This document shows positions 1-8,152 of a stretch of 64,000 nt of DNA, one piece after another. The translations under genes were made by a program, and so were the position numbers. How positions within the stretch are numbered: position 1 is the first letter of the stretch; every line of letters begins with the position of its first letter. The notes below the pieces were generated by a model. That model did no database searches and had not been told where the DNA came from. It was given only the letters and a program-made list of their open reading frames with translations. This DNA is from Bin87 sp965220095 (GTDB lineage: Bacteria > Chloroflexota > Dehalococcoidia > Lucifugimonadales > UBA3495): NCBI GenBank assembly GCA_965220095.1, contig OZ244805.1, positions 3,348,001 through 3,412,000 of the forward strand, in the 5' to 3' direction.

Positions 1-896
1 CGTTGGACAATCGCCCGTTGCACTTCAAGGAATTTGAAGACCACATCAACCAGATTGTTTACGTGTCCGCAACACCGGGCCCGCTGGAACTGGAAAAATG
101 CAGCTCCGTAGTTGAGCAGGTGATCCGGCCCACGGGATTGCTGGACCCGACGGTTGAAGTGAAGCCAACCACGGGTCAAATCGACGACCTGCTGCACGAA
201 ATCCGGCTGCGGGTCGATGTGCAAGAACGCGTGCTGGTAACGACACTAACCAAGCGCATGGCCGAAGAACTCGCCGACTACCTCTCGGAAGCGGGGATTC
301 GCAATCACTATTTGCACTCCGATATAGAAACCCTGAACCGCATCGAAATCCTGCGAGACCTGCGCCTGGGAATCTATGACGTGGTGGTGGGCATCAACCT
401 TTTGCGGGAAGGGCTCGACCTGCCGGAAGTCAGCCTGGTTGCGATACTCGACGCTGACAAAGAGGGCTACCTGCGTTCCACCACGGCGCTGGTCCAGACC
501 ATCGGACGCGCCGCCCGTCATTCCTCCGGCCACGTCATAATGTACGCTGACCGCATTACAGATTCCATGAAACGCGCCATTGACGAGACCTACCGTCGGC
601 GTTCCATTCAACACGCGCACAACCAACGGCACGGGATTGAGCCCCAATCCATTCACAAGGCTGTAAAAGACCTGACCGACGATCTTCGCGGCGTCGCCGA
701 AAACAAGGCGGCGTATCAGGTTGCCCGGGAAGAGATGTCCCGGGATGACATGTACCGGGTGGTCAAGGACCTGGAGTTTCAGATGAAGCAGGCAGCCCGT
801 TCACTGGAATTCGAAAAGGCGGCACACCTGCGCGACGAAATGCTGGAACTCAAAAAACTGCTGGTGGTCGAAGAGAAGATGCTGGCAATCAGGTAG
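1..896 (+). CDS. uvrB: Excinuclease ABC subunit B, 3' part (cut by window start)
   Basis: UvrB is the DNA-loading helicase-like subunit of nucleotide excision repair; with UvrA it verifies damage and then recruits UvrC. Only the last ~298 codons are present (the family is about 660-680 residues). Visible in order: helicase motif YVSATPG near residue 20, the VLVTTLTKRMAEELADYL block, the VGINLLREGLDLPEV block with LDADKEG, the QTIGRAAR arginine-finger motif, and a C-terminal UVR coiled-coil (about residues 255-290) that contacts UvrC. The reading frame is open to the first base, so the true start lies outside. It ends 11 bp before the convergent gene on the other strand. No frame damage seen. 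Confidence 0.97.
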   Translation, partial: LDNRPLHFKEFEDHINQIVYVSATPGPLELEKCSSVVEQVIRPTGLLDPTVEVKPTTGQIDDLLHEIRLRVDVQERVLVTTLTKRMAEELADYLSEAGIRNHYLHSDIETLNRIEILRDLRLGIYDVVVGINLLREGLDLPEVSLVAILDADKEGYLRSTTALVQTIGRAARHSSGHVIMYADRITDSMKRAIDETYRRRSIQHAHNQRHGIEPQSIHKAVKDLTDDLRGVAENKAAYQVAREEMSRDDMYRVVKDLEFQMKQAARSLEFEKAAHLRDEMLELKKLLVVEEKMLAIR

Positions 897-907
897 CGGA
901 GCAACCC

Positions 908-2029
908 CTACGATTGTTGCGCCAGGTTGGTCACCAGATTGTAGATGAACCAGCCGTCGCCGGTCTGAAAAGTCTGCGGTTTTGCGGTTTGGGCGTCGCG
1001 CATAATGCCGATACCGTCGCGGTAAGGCTCAAAGGACACGATGCGGTCATAGCGCACGCGGAACCGCTTGCGAGGCCCGTGGAAGTAAATGTGCTTGCTG
1101 GTTACGCCCAGCAGCCCGGTATCGGCGTGAACCGTTTCCTCCCACTCTATTGGGCGGCTGCGGAAAGTTCGAGGGCTGTAGTACAGTCCTTTGGCGACGC
1201 GGATGCTTACGCCGTGAGATGTGCCGCGCCGTTCTCGCCGAGTAGCCACTTCGTAATAGTCCACCCCGTCAATCACCCACACCAGGTGCTCGGATTTCAT
1301 CAGGTTGAAAGGCACCTGCGGAATATCGCCCAGCCGGTCTGGAATAATCCCCTCCGCCGCCTCTCTGATAACCGCTGATTTGACCATATTGTTGTAAGCG
1401 CCGTTCGCGTCAACGTCCGAGTGAGTAAGGTCAAAATGTTGCAGGTAGCGAATTAGCGCATTTTCCTCGTCCAGCGAAAGAACACCGTCCTCCAGGGAAC
1501 CCTCAACCGCGGCTTCCCACGCCTGCGACAGTAACAACCGCCGTTCGGTTGACGACAGTTCCGATTCCCCCAGCGTAGCCGCCAGTTCGCCCAAGTGATT
1601 ATCGCCGTCCGTTGTAGCCAGCGCCGCCAGCCGGGCGTCCAGCATCAGCCGGTCGTGGACGGCACGCTCGAGTTGGGCAACGGTGGCTTGGCCGGCCGCA
1701 TTCTCTGCTTCCAGAGCAAATTGGTCTCGGAAATCGCGTAGCCGGGCCTCTTCTTCCTGCGTCAGAATCCCATCCGCCAACCCTTCTTTGACGGCCTGAT
1801 GCCAGCCCTCGGCGATAACTGCCCGGATGCCATCGTCATCAATAAAAGAACTGCCGGCGATGGCCGCCAAATTATCCAGCAGGGCCGCCTCGCTGAAATC
1901 TGGCTTGCCAGCCGCCTCCGCCACCAACCCCACCATACGCTGCCATCCAGCCTCATGCGTTTTTTCGCATTCCTTGTGCTGGCTGCGCATAAACCCGGCT
2001 TTGTTGCAGCAGTATTTGCAGTTGCCCAT
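908..2029 (-). CDS. Zinc-finger protein with duplicated helical TerB-like repeats and a C-terminal PH/GRAM-like domain
   Basis: Function unknown. The 373-residue protein opens with a compact Cys/His cluster (C4, C7, H18, C21, with extra C8) that looks zinc-binding. Two tandem helical units follow, about residues 30-115 and 118-200. Each ends with the same theme: AVKEGLADGILTQEEEARL, then AAVEGSLEDGVLSLDEENAL, so they are an internal duplication. The acidic DGxLxxxEE pattern recalls TerB/tellurite-resistance helical domains. The last ~120 residues (VAKGLYYSPRTF, DTGLLGVTSKHIYFHG, FRVRYDRIVSFEPY) are beta-rich and resemble bacterial PH/GRAM-like domains. No signal peptide or membrane segment is visible. 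It is convergent with uvrB and lies downstream of the D-glutamate cyclase pair. Gene call is firm; role is not. Confidence 0.85.
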   Translation of the reverse strand: MGNCKYCCNKAGFMRSQHKECEKTHEAGWQRMVGLVAEAAGKPDFSEAALLDNLAAIAGSSFIDDDGIRAVIAEGWHQAVKEGLADGILTQEEEARLRDFRDQFALEAENAAGQATVAQLERAVHDRLMLDARLAALATTDGDNHLGELAATLGESELSSTERRLLLSQAWEAAVEGSLEDGVLSLDEENALIRYLQHFDLTHSDVDANGAYNNMVKSAVIREAAEGIIPDRLGDIPQVPFNLMKSEHLVWVIDGVDYYEVATRRERRGTSHGVSIRVAKGLYYSPRTFRSRPIEWEETVHADTGLLGVTSKHIYFHGPRKRFRVRYDRIVSFEPYRDGIGIMRDAQTAKPQTFQTGDGWFIYNLVTNLAQQS

Positions 2030-2051
2030 CGGAAGTTCCTAATCCAGGTCG

Positions 2052-2924
2052 CTACCGGATTTGCAATTGACCGCCCACATAGTCATGCAGTTCGCTCAGC
2101 ACAGCGGCATTTTGTTCCAGCGTGAACTCGTCAACCAGGTAATCGTGTTCGCCGCTTACGCCGCTAACCGCGCCGGCGTCCACCAGGTAGCGGATGCAGG
2201 CCGCGTCAGTTTCGATGTCGGGTAGCAAGTTGCGCCCCGCCTCTACGGACAGGGCCGCCACCAAACCGTACCCACCCCAGTTGGATGTACTGGCCGCGAT
2301 CAGCTGGTCGCAACGTGTAACCGCCGGATGGTCCGGCAGGCGGTCGGCGTCTCGAACCACGCTAGCCAGGTTGCCCATTCCAATCTCGTTGCCGCCATCG
2401 CCGATGCCGATCGACGGCAACCCCAGGCCAAAAAGCCGGTCGACGCGGGCGGTTTGGGGGGAAATGTCTATGCCGCGCATATTGCGATAGATGCCGCTAG
2501 AGTCGGGTGCGCACCTCTCGATGGAGATGACCAGCGCCGGGTTGTGTCCGCCCACGATGTCGGCGGTGCTACGTTCGTTGGCAAATTGATCGTCGCTGAT
2601 TGCATAATCCAGCACCGGCGACGGGTTTTGCTGGATGGCCAACCACGACGACATCATCCCGGCCATCGGTTGGTCGGCGACGTAGGCTACGGACTGCCCC
2701 AGACTGGCCAACGCGTCGCCAATGGCGAACGCTCCGGGCGGGCCGTCGGTTTCCGGTGCATCGCTCGTCAGGATGTAGAACCCGGTTACAATCAACACCG
2801 GCCCGGGATGCGCCAGCGCGTAACGAGCCGTCTGGGTGCAAAAATCGACCGGCAGGTGGGGCCGCAGCGCCCCAATGCCACGGCGGTCGTGGTTCAGGAT
2901 GATGTCTTCAATCGTCGGTGCCAT
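2052..2924 (-). CDS. D-glutamate cyclase C-terminal-type domain protein (DUF4392)
   Basis: This 290-residue protein corresponds to the DUF4392 family, the C-terminal half of mammalian D-glutamate cyclase (DGLUCY), which converts D-glutamate to 5-oxo-D-proline. Family landmarks visible include HDRRGIG near the N-terminus, PVLIVTGFYI, and a glycine-rich SIGIGDGGNEIGMGN stretch. It starts 15 bp after the stop of the DUF1445 gene, so the two genes are cotranscribed in the same order as the two domains of the fused eukaryotic protein. A GGAAG ribosome site precedes the ATG. Family assignment is from sequence recall; the D-glutamate activity of this protein is inferred and untested. Confidence 0.85.
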   Translation of the reverse strand: MAPTIEDIILNHDRRGIGALRPHLPVDFCTQTARYALAHPGPVLIVTGFYILTSDAPETDGPPGAFAIGDALASLGQSVAYVADQPMAGMMSSWLAIQQNPSPVLDYAISDDQFANERSTADIVGGHNPALVISIERCAPDSSGIYRNMRGIDISPQTARVDRLFGLGLPSIGIGDGGNEIGMGNLASVVRDADRLPDHPAVTRCDQLIAASTSNWGGYGLVAALSVEAGRNLLPDIETDAACIRYLVDAGAVSGVSGEHDYLVDEFTLEQNAAVLSELHDYVGGQLQIR

Positions 2925-2939
2925 CGCTGCTGCTTCCGT

Positions 2940-3737
2940 TTAGAGTACTGCGTAATCGGCGTCGCGCCGGTCGGTGATGAACATTTTGCCGGGGGCATGG
3001 GTAATCATCAGGGGCGGTTTACAATTCAATGCCACGGCCTGGGGAGTAACGCCGCAGGCCCAGAAGACCGGGGTCTCGCCGTCCCGAATTTCAACGGCAT
3101 CACCGAACTCAGGGGCAGCCAGGTCTCGAATCCCAATGGCCGCCGGGTCGCCAATGTGAATCGGAGCGCCGTGGGTATCGGGGAAACGTGACGTTACCTG
3201 CACGGCACGCACGATCTGTGCCTGGGGGATGGGCCGCATACTCACAACCATCGGCCCGGAGAATACGCCGGCCGGTCTGGTCGCGATGTTGGTGATGTAC
3301 ATCGGCACGTTGCTGCCGGCTTCCTGATGGCGCAACGGGATTCCCGCATCTGACATTGCCGCCTCGAAGGAAAAACTGCAGCCCAGCAGGAACGACACGA
3401 GGTCGTCGCGCCAAACGTCGGCCACCGAGGTGTATTCTCCGGCCATTGCGCCATTTTCGTATATGCGATATGCCGGTATGTCGGTGCGAATATCCGCGCC
3501 GGGAGCCGTGATCGCAGGTTCGGTCGCCCCAGCGTCGATCACTTCCAGCAGCGGGCAGGGACGGGGGTTGCGCTGGCAAAACAGCAGAAAATCAAAAGCC
3601 AGGTCGCGGGGCAGGACGGCGAGGTTGGCCTGCACATACCCGTTGGCCAGACCGGCCGTAACGCCGGAGTAGCCGCCGGCGCGGATGATGCTGCGAATGT
3701 CGGCGGGTCGGCTGGGCAGCAAAGTTGCGGTGGACAT
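2940..3737 (-). CDS. D-glutamate cyclase N-terminal-type domain protein (DUF1445 putative hydro-lyase)
   Basis: A 265-residue member of the DUF1445/putative hydro-lyase family (YcsI-like). Visible family features are RSIIRAGGYSGVTAGLANGYVQANL near the start, the FCQRNPRPCPLLEV block, a CSFSFE segment, and PVFWACGVTPQA with ITHAPGKMFITD near the end. In animals this domain is fused in front of a DUF4392 domain in D-glutamate cyclase; here the DUF4392 partner is the next gene. The start was set at ATG 3737, 16 codons inside the longest frame, because GAGGGG sits just upstream and the length then fits the family. Expressed from the predicted promoter at 3831-3859. Confidence 0.87.
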   Translation of the reverse strand: MSTATLLPSRPADIRSIIRAGGYSGVTAGLANGYVQANLAVLPRDLAFDFLLFCQRNPRPCPLLEVIDAGATEPAITAPGADIRTDIPAYRIYENGAMAGEYTSVADVWRDDLVSFLLGCSFSFEAAMSDAGIPLRHQEAGSNVPMYITNIATRPAGVFSGPMVVSMRPIPQAQIVRAVQVTSRFPDTHGAPIHIGDPAAIGIRDLAAPEFGDAVEIRDGETPVFWACGVTPQAVALNCKPPLMITHAPGKMFITDRRDADYAVL

Positions 3738-3804
3738 AATCCCCTCAAACGCGACTGATAACGAACGGTCAGGCAGCATGGGCAAAGGTTCGTCGGCTGC
3801 CGTA

Positions 3805-3813
3805 TGCTAAAAT
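3805..3813 (+). promoter_or_regulatory. Candidate extended -10 element for the response regulator gene
   Basis: TGC followed by TAAAAT (3808-3813) fits an extended -10 hexamer. No good -35 box is present, and the leader to the TTG start would be about 130 nt, so this is only a candidate. Confidence 0.35.
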
Positions 3814-3830
3814 TACGCTTTATTGGACAC

Positions 3831-3859
3831 ATGATAGACACCCAGCCTGGCGTAGTCAA
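3831..3859 (-). promoter_or_regulatory. Predicted promoter of the D-glutamate cyclase pair
   Basis: On the minus strand TTGACT (3859-3854), 17 bp, TATCAT (3836-3831). Five of six bases match each sigma-70-type consensus. Transcription would start about 90 bp before the ATG at 3737, in the divergent gap with the response regulator gene. Confidence 0.6.
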
Positions 3860-3948
3860 TTTGACCTACGCCCTCGCTGACCGGACGCCGGAGGCGCACC
3901 GGTAGGCGTTGGAGAGGATAGTGGCGCAGCACGGTAAGGATTGCCGAC

Positions 3949-4623
3949 TTGTATAGCGTATTTCTGCTGACTCGCCCCGGCGACAACATGGTTTCGCTGG
4001 TCAAGCAAATCGACCAGACCGGATTGTCCTGCCGCGCGGGCAGCGACATGATGGAGCTGGCCGACGTTGCCCACGCCATGAAGCTTGACGTCGTGATACT
4101 GGATCTGGCAGCGGTCGGCATCGGGGCCCGCTCGGTCATTGAGCAGGTTACGGAACTACAGATTCCCACGTTGGCGCTGTTGGAGTTATCGTCGCTGGAG
4201 CAATATGATCCTGCGATCAACGCGGACGATTTCATAGTTACGCCGCTGGACTCTACCGAGCTGTTGGCAAGGGTTGGGCAAATCGTATTTCGGAAGAACG
4301 GCCGGGTCGGAGAACCGCTAATCCGCGTTGGCGAGCTGGCGATCGACCTCCAAAGCTACGAAGTTTCCATGGCCGGCCGTCGCATCTCGCTCACTTACAA
4401 AGAGTTTCAGTTGCTGACGCTACTCGCATCCAACCCGGGCCGGGTATACACCAGGGAAGCGCTGCTAAATCAGGTATGGGGCTACGATTACCTGGGCGGC
4501 ACCCGCACCGTCGATGTCCACATACGACGCCTGCGTTCCAAGATTGAAGACCCCGACCACCTTTTCGTGGAAACCATCTGGAACGTCGGGTACCGGTTCC
4601 GCGATATTGCCGCCGAATCCTGA
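3949..4623 (+). CDS. OmpR/PhoB-type response regulator with degenerate receiver
   Basis: A 224-residue transcription factor with an N-terminal receiver-like domain (residues 1-118) and a C-terminal winged-helix DNA-binding domain (about 125-220; SLTYKEFQLLTLLASNPGRVYTREALL, then GGTRTVDVHIRRLRSKIE and VGYRF). The beta-3 aspartate is kept (D52 in VILDLAAV), but the N-terminal acidic pair that binds magnesium is missing (YSVFLLTRPGD), and the usual Lys-Pro before helix 5 is replaced by TPLD. It may therefore work without classical phosphorylation. No histidine kinase lies nearby. Start TTG 3949 is preceded by AAGGA at 8-bp spacing; no better in-frame start exists. Confidence 0.9.
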   Translation: MYSVFLLTRPGDNMVSLVKQIDQTGLSCRAGSDMMELADVAHAMKLDVVILDLAAVGIGARSVIEQVTELQIPTLALLELSSLEQYDPAINADDFIVTPLDSTELLARVGQIVFRKNGRVGEPLIRVGELAIDLQSYEVSMAGRRISLTYKEFQLLTLLASNPGRVYTREALLNQVWGYDYLGGTRTVDVHIRRLRSKIEDPDHLFVETIWNVGYRFRDIAAES

Positions 4624-4642
4624 CCACCCACCGCGACCCGGT

Positions 4643-7207
4643 TCAGTCGTCGATGTGTTGCTGAACGCGGGTCAGGAAACGGTCTCGTTCGGCGGCTAAC
4701 CCAGCGTGTATTGGGTCGGCCAGTTCAGGGTCGGCATCCATGATCGCCAGGGCTTCCTGACGGGCCAGCGCCATCAAATCCTGGTCAAACAGGTTGGCGA
4801 TGCGCAAGACCGTCTGGTCGCCACTTTGCGAGGTGCCGAAGATGTCGCCTTCATGCCTCATCTGCAAGTCAATCTCGGCCAATTTGAAACCGTCGCGCGT
4901 GGATTCCAACGCCGTCAATCGTTCCCTGACTCGTTCCGACTCCGACTCGGACATCAGCAGGCAGTAACTCTTGTGCTGGCCTCGACCGACGCGACCGCGA
5001 AACTGATGCAGTTGGGCCAATCCAAACCGGTCTGCCCCGTCGATGAGCATCACGGAAGCGTTGGGCACGTCGATGCCAACTTCCACAACGGCAGTGGCCA
5101 CCAGTATATCCAGCTCGCCGTCCCGAAACTGACGCATACCTTTGTCTTTATCCCGGGACGATAACCTGCCGTGCAGCAACCCGAGTTTGAGATCAGGGAA
5201 CACCTCGCTTGACAATCGTTTGTGCTCTTCGACGGCGGCGCGCACGTCCAGCCGGTCCGATTCTTCCACCAGCGGGCAAATTATGAACGCCTGTCGTCCG
5301 GCGTCGATTTGCTGTCGTACAAACCCGTAGGCTGCCGTCCGTTTGTCTTCTGGCACGATGCGGGTCAAAATCTCCTGGCGGCCCGGCGGTAACTCGTCGA
5401 TGGTAGACACGTCAAGGTCTCCGTAGAGCGTGAGTTGCAATGTCCGCGGAATCGGAGTGGCCGACATCATCAGGGAGTGGGGTTGTTCTTGGCCCTGGCT
5501 CCGCAGCGCGGACCGTTGCTCAACGCCAAAACGGTGTTGTTCGTCCATCACGGCCAGCGCCAGATTGGGAATGTCAACGCCGTCCTGAATCAACGCCTGC
5601 GTACCTATCAGCAGGTCCATGTTGCCTTCCGCCACCATCCGCAGCACTTCGCGGCGAGGGCGGGCGCGGGTGCTTCCGGTCAGCAATCCAACCGTAAAAG
5701 GTTCGGCCATCTGCGGCAGGTAGACTGATAGCACGTTGTCTTGCTGCATCGGTTGGTCGAAGTCCTGCAGCAGCTCGTTCACGGTGCGAAAGTGTTGCTC
5801 GGCCAGCACCTCGGTGGGGGCCATTAGCGCCGCCTGACGGTGCGCAGATGCAACCGCCAGCACGGCCGCCAATGCCACCAGAGTCTTTCCGCTGCCGACT
5901 TCGCCTTGCAGCAGTCGACTCATTGGTGGCGTGCCTCGTGCCATGTCCGACAGGATCTCTGCGGCGCACCGTTCTTGCGCAGGTGTGGGCGAGAATGGCA
6001 AACCGGCCAGGAATCCGTCCACCGTGGCCTGATCGTATTTGACAGGCACGCCAACGGCGTTTTCCTCGCGGTGCCGACGACGGCCTATCACGGCGAGCTG
6101 GAATCCCAGGATTTCATCGAATGCGAGGCGACGCCGGCCAGCCTCGGCGGCGGCCAGGTCTGCCGGATAGTGCAGGTCGGTGATGGCGTTGCGCAGCGGA
6201 ACCAGCCCCGTGCGGCGTCGCACGTCCTCGGTCAGCGAATCGTCCAGCCCATTGACGTACCGCACGATGGCCTGCCAGGTCAGGCTCCGCAGGTTGCGCG
6301 CGGTCATCCCCTGGGTTAGCCGATAAACGGGCGTGATGCGCGCGGTGTTGACCGGTGGCTGACGTTCGGTGACTACGTCGAACTCCGGAGAGGGCATCAC
6401 CGGCCGGTTGCGGTAGGTTTCGACTTTGCCGGTAACCGTCATGTGGCTCCCGGCGCGGAGCGAACGCGCCAGGAAACCCTGACCGAACCATTGCAGGTCA
6501 ATGGTTCCGGTTTCGTCCTGCAAAGCGCCCTGCGCCAATTGCAGGTTGCGCGGGCCCACTCTCGCGGGACTGATATTGACCAAGGTTCCATCGAGAGTAA
6601 AGGTTCCCCCCGGATACGCGTCAGCAATGCTGGTAATTTCGGAGCGGTCAACGTGTCGGCGCGGCATCATGTACAACAAGTCGCGAACCGTACTAACGCC
6701 CAGGAGTTCCAGGCGGCCCACGGTTTTCTGTTCCATTCGCCGGATTTTGCTGACAAGTTCATCAGGGTTGCCCGGAGATGCGGTGGGAACCGGGCGTCCA
6801 TAGTTGGCCCGGTGCACGCGCCCCAACGGTCGCGCATCTTCGATGGGAAACAGCGCGTGCACTACGCCAGCGTTTGTGACCCCGGAAGCATCCGGAGCCA
6901 TTCCGTCTAATCTGGCTGAGGACGCCAATGGGCTGGTGGGCGAGTTGGCCAGCGCTTTCTGCCAACGGGCGACCCAGGCGCGGCGTTCGTCGGGCGTCAG
7001 GTCGCGATACGAAGTATTGACGAGATACTCGGTTTTACCGGCGTCATCGCCCAGAAACCCGCGCAACTCCGAATCCCAGCGGTCAACAAATCGGCGGATG
7101 CCGCCACTAACTGCGGTATCGGCGAATCCCTTGGTCTCTTCCAGTGTCAGGATTTTCCGGAGCGCCTGTTGCCACAACGGTTCGTTTTCAAACCCGGCAG
7201 AATTCAT
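4643..7207 (-). CDS. recG: ATP-dependent DNA helicase RecG
   Basis: RecG remodels stalled replication forks and branched recombination intermediates. The 854-residue protein carries a wedge/OB region (about 200-290), Walker A GEVGSGKT (435-442), the DEQH box in VMDEQHRFGVEQR, MSATPIPRTL, and the C-terminal helicase block ending QFRGRVGRG followed by the TRG region. The first ~150 residues are an extra helical extension with a low-complexity linker, making it longer than the usual ~690-residue RecG. It is the last gene of a leftward group fakA-degV-recG. The ATG overlaps the stop of a possible 30-codon frame. No frameshift seen. Confidence 0.97.
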   Translation of the reverse strand: MNSAGFENEPLWQQALRKILTLEETKGFADTAVSGGIRRFVDRWDSELRGFLGDDAGKTEYLVNTSYRDLTPDERRAWVARWQKALANSPTSPLASSARLDGMAPDASGVTNAGVVHALFPIEDARPLGRVHRANYGRPVPTASPGNPDELVSKIRRMEQKTVGRLELLGVSTVRDLLYMMPRRHVDRSEITSIADAYPGGTFTLDGTLVNISPARVGPRNLQLAQGALQDETGTIDLQWFGQGFLARSLRAGSHMTVTGKVETYRNRPVMPSPEFDVVTERQPPVNTARITPVYRLTQGMTARNLRSLTWQAIVRYVNGLDDSLTEDVRRRTGLVPLRNAITDLHYPADLAAAEAGRRRLAFDEILGFQLAVIGRRRHREENAVGVPVKYDQATVDGFLAGLPFSPTPAQERCAAEILSDMARGTPPMSRLLQGEVGSGKTLVALAAVLAVASAHRQAALMAPTEVLAEQHFRTVNELLQDFDQPMQQDNVLSVYLPQMAEPFTVGLLTGSTRARPRREVLRMVAEGNMDLLIGTQALIQDGVDIPNLALAVMDEQHRFGVEQRSALRSQGQEQPHSLMMSATPIPRTLQLTLYGDLDVSTIDELPPGRQEILTRIVPEDKRTAAYGFVRQQIDAGRQAFIICPLVEESDRLDVRAAVEEHKRLSSEVFPDLKLGLLHGRLSSRDKDKGMRQFRDGELDILVATAVVEVGIDVPNASVMLIDGADRFGLAQLHQFRGRVGRGQHKSYCLLMSESESERVRERLTALESTRDGFKLAEIDLQMRHEGDIFGTSQSGDQTVLRIANLFDQDLMALARQEALAIMDADPELADPIHAGLAAERDRFLTRVQQHIDD

Positions 7208-7299
7208 CAGATGAAGCCATTGCGCCTGTTGTTGCCCGGTGCGCTGGTGAAGAACGCAATGACCGGGGCCACATACCTGCGGTTCTCGAAGCGACTCAT
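7207..7299 (-). CDS. Possible 30-residue leader peptide overlapping the recG start
   Basis: A short frame begins ATG at 7299 and ends with a TGA whose last base is the first base of the recG ATG (TGATG arrangement). It would encode a basic peptide (MSRFENRRYVAPVIAFF...). It fills the otherwise empty degV-recG gap, so it could couple translation into recG. There is only a weak ribosome site (GCAGCGG) and no recognised homologue; it may be chance. Confidence 0.2.
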   Translation of the reverse strand: MSRFENRRYVAPVIAFFTSAPGNNRRNGFI

Positions 7300-7312
7300 G
7301 CCGCTGCCGCGG

Positions 7313-8146
7313 TTACATCAATGTTGCTACGCCAACGGCGCCCGGTCCACAGTGCGTCCCGATGGCAGACCCTATCTGCATTGTATAACTCTGATCGGCT
7401 GGTACCAAATCGCTGAGCCTGGCCCGCAGTGTCTCGGCGAGTTCCGGATCCGTAGAATACGCCACCGCCAGTTTAGAGGCCGGGCCGTGGCTTCGCACCA
7501 GTTCTTCCAACCGTTGCATCGCCCGGCGGGTATTGCGCGGGCGATCTACCGGCAGCACTTCACCACCCGACACTCTCAGGATTGGCTTCACCTTCATGAG
7601 GGATCCCATGAACGCCTGGGCCTTGCCGATGCGCCCGCCCTTTTGCAGGTATTCGAGAGTGTCCAGGGCGCAATAGGTGAAACCCGTCGAGGCACGCGAA
7701 TTGGCGGCTGAAAGTACCGACTCCACGGTGGCGCCCTCGGCGGTGGCGTCTTCCGCGGCGGCGACCACTTGCAGCATATGTCCGGCGGTGGCTGTGTTGG
7801 AGTCGATAACCGAAACCGCCCCATCGGGTAGTGCGGCGGCGGCCTGAATCGCGGAGTTGTAGGTGCCACTCAACTGTTTGGGCACCGTGATGCACACAAC
7901 TTGATCACCGTTGTTAACCAGCGGTTCGAGGTGTTGCGTAAAGTCCAATACGGTAGGTTGCGAGGTGGTGGGAAGTCGTGGGGACGCCTGCAGGCGGACG
8001 TAGAAATCTTCCCGGGTAATGTCAACCCCTTCCCGATAAGCCACGTCATCAATGAGAACGTAAGCGGGGACCACGGTAATGCCGAGGCGTTCTGCCAGGT
8101 CCGCCGGGATATCAGCCGTGCTGTCAGACACAATCTTGATTGCCAC
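7313..8146 (-). CDS. DegV family fatty-acid-binding protein (FakB-like)
   Basis: DegV/FakB proteins hold a fatty acid in a buried tunnel and present its carboxylate to the kinase FakA, making acyl-phosphate for membrane lipid synthesis. The 277-residue protein shows the hallmark SDSTADIP (7-14), PTTSQPT (60-66), the SGTYNSA loop (93-99) and GRIGKAQAF. Length fits the family. GTG start at 8146, six bases after the fakA stop, which suggests translational coupling to its kinase partner. Cytosolic, no signal peptide. The exact lipid ligand cannot be read from the sequence. Confidence 0.93.
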   Translation of the reverse strand: MAIKIVSDSTADIPADLAERLGITVVPAYVLIDDVAYREGVDITREDFYVRLQASPRLPTTSQPTVLDFTQHLEPLVNNGDQVVCITVPKQLSGTYNSAIQAAAALPDGAVSVIDSNTATAGHMLQVVAAAEDATAEGATVESVLSAANSRASTGFTYCALDTLEYLQKGGRIGKAQAFMGSLMKVKPILRVSGGEVLPVDRPRNTRRAMQRLEELVRSHGPASKLAVAYSTDPELAETLRARLSDLVPADQSYTMQIGSAIGTHCGPGAVGVATLM

Positions 8147-8152
8147 GATTTA

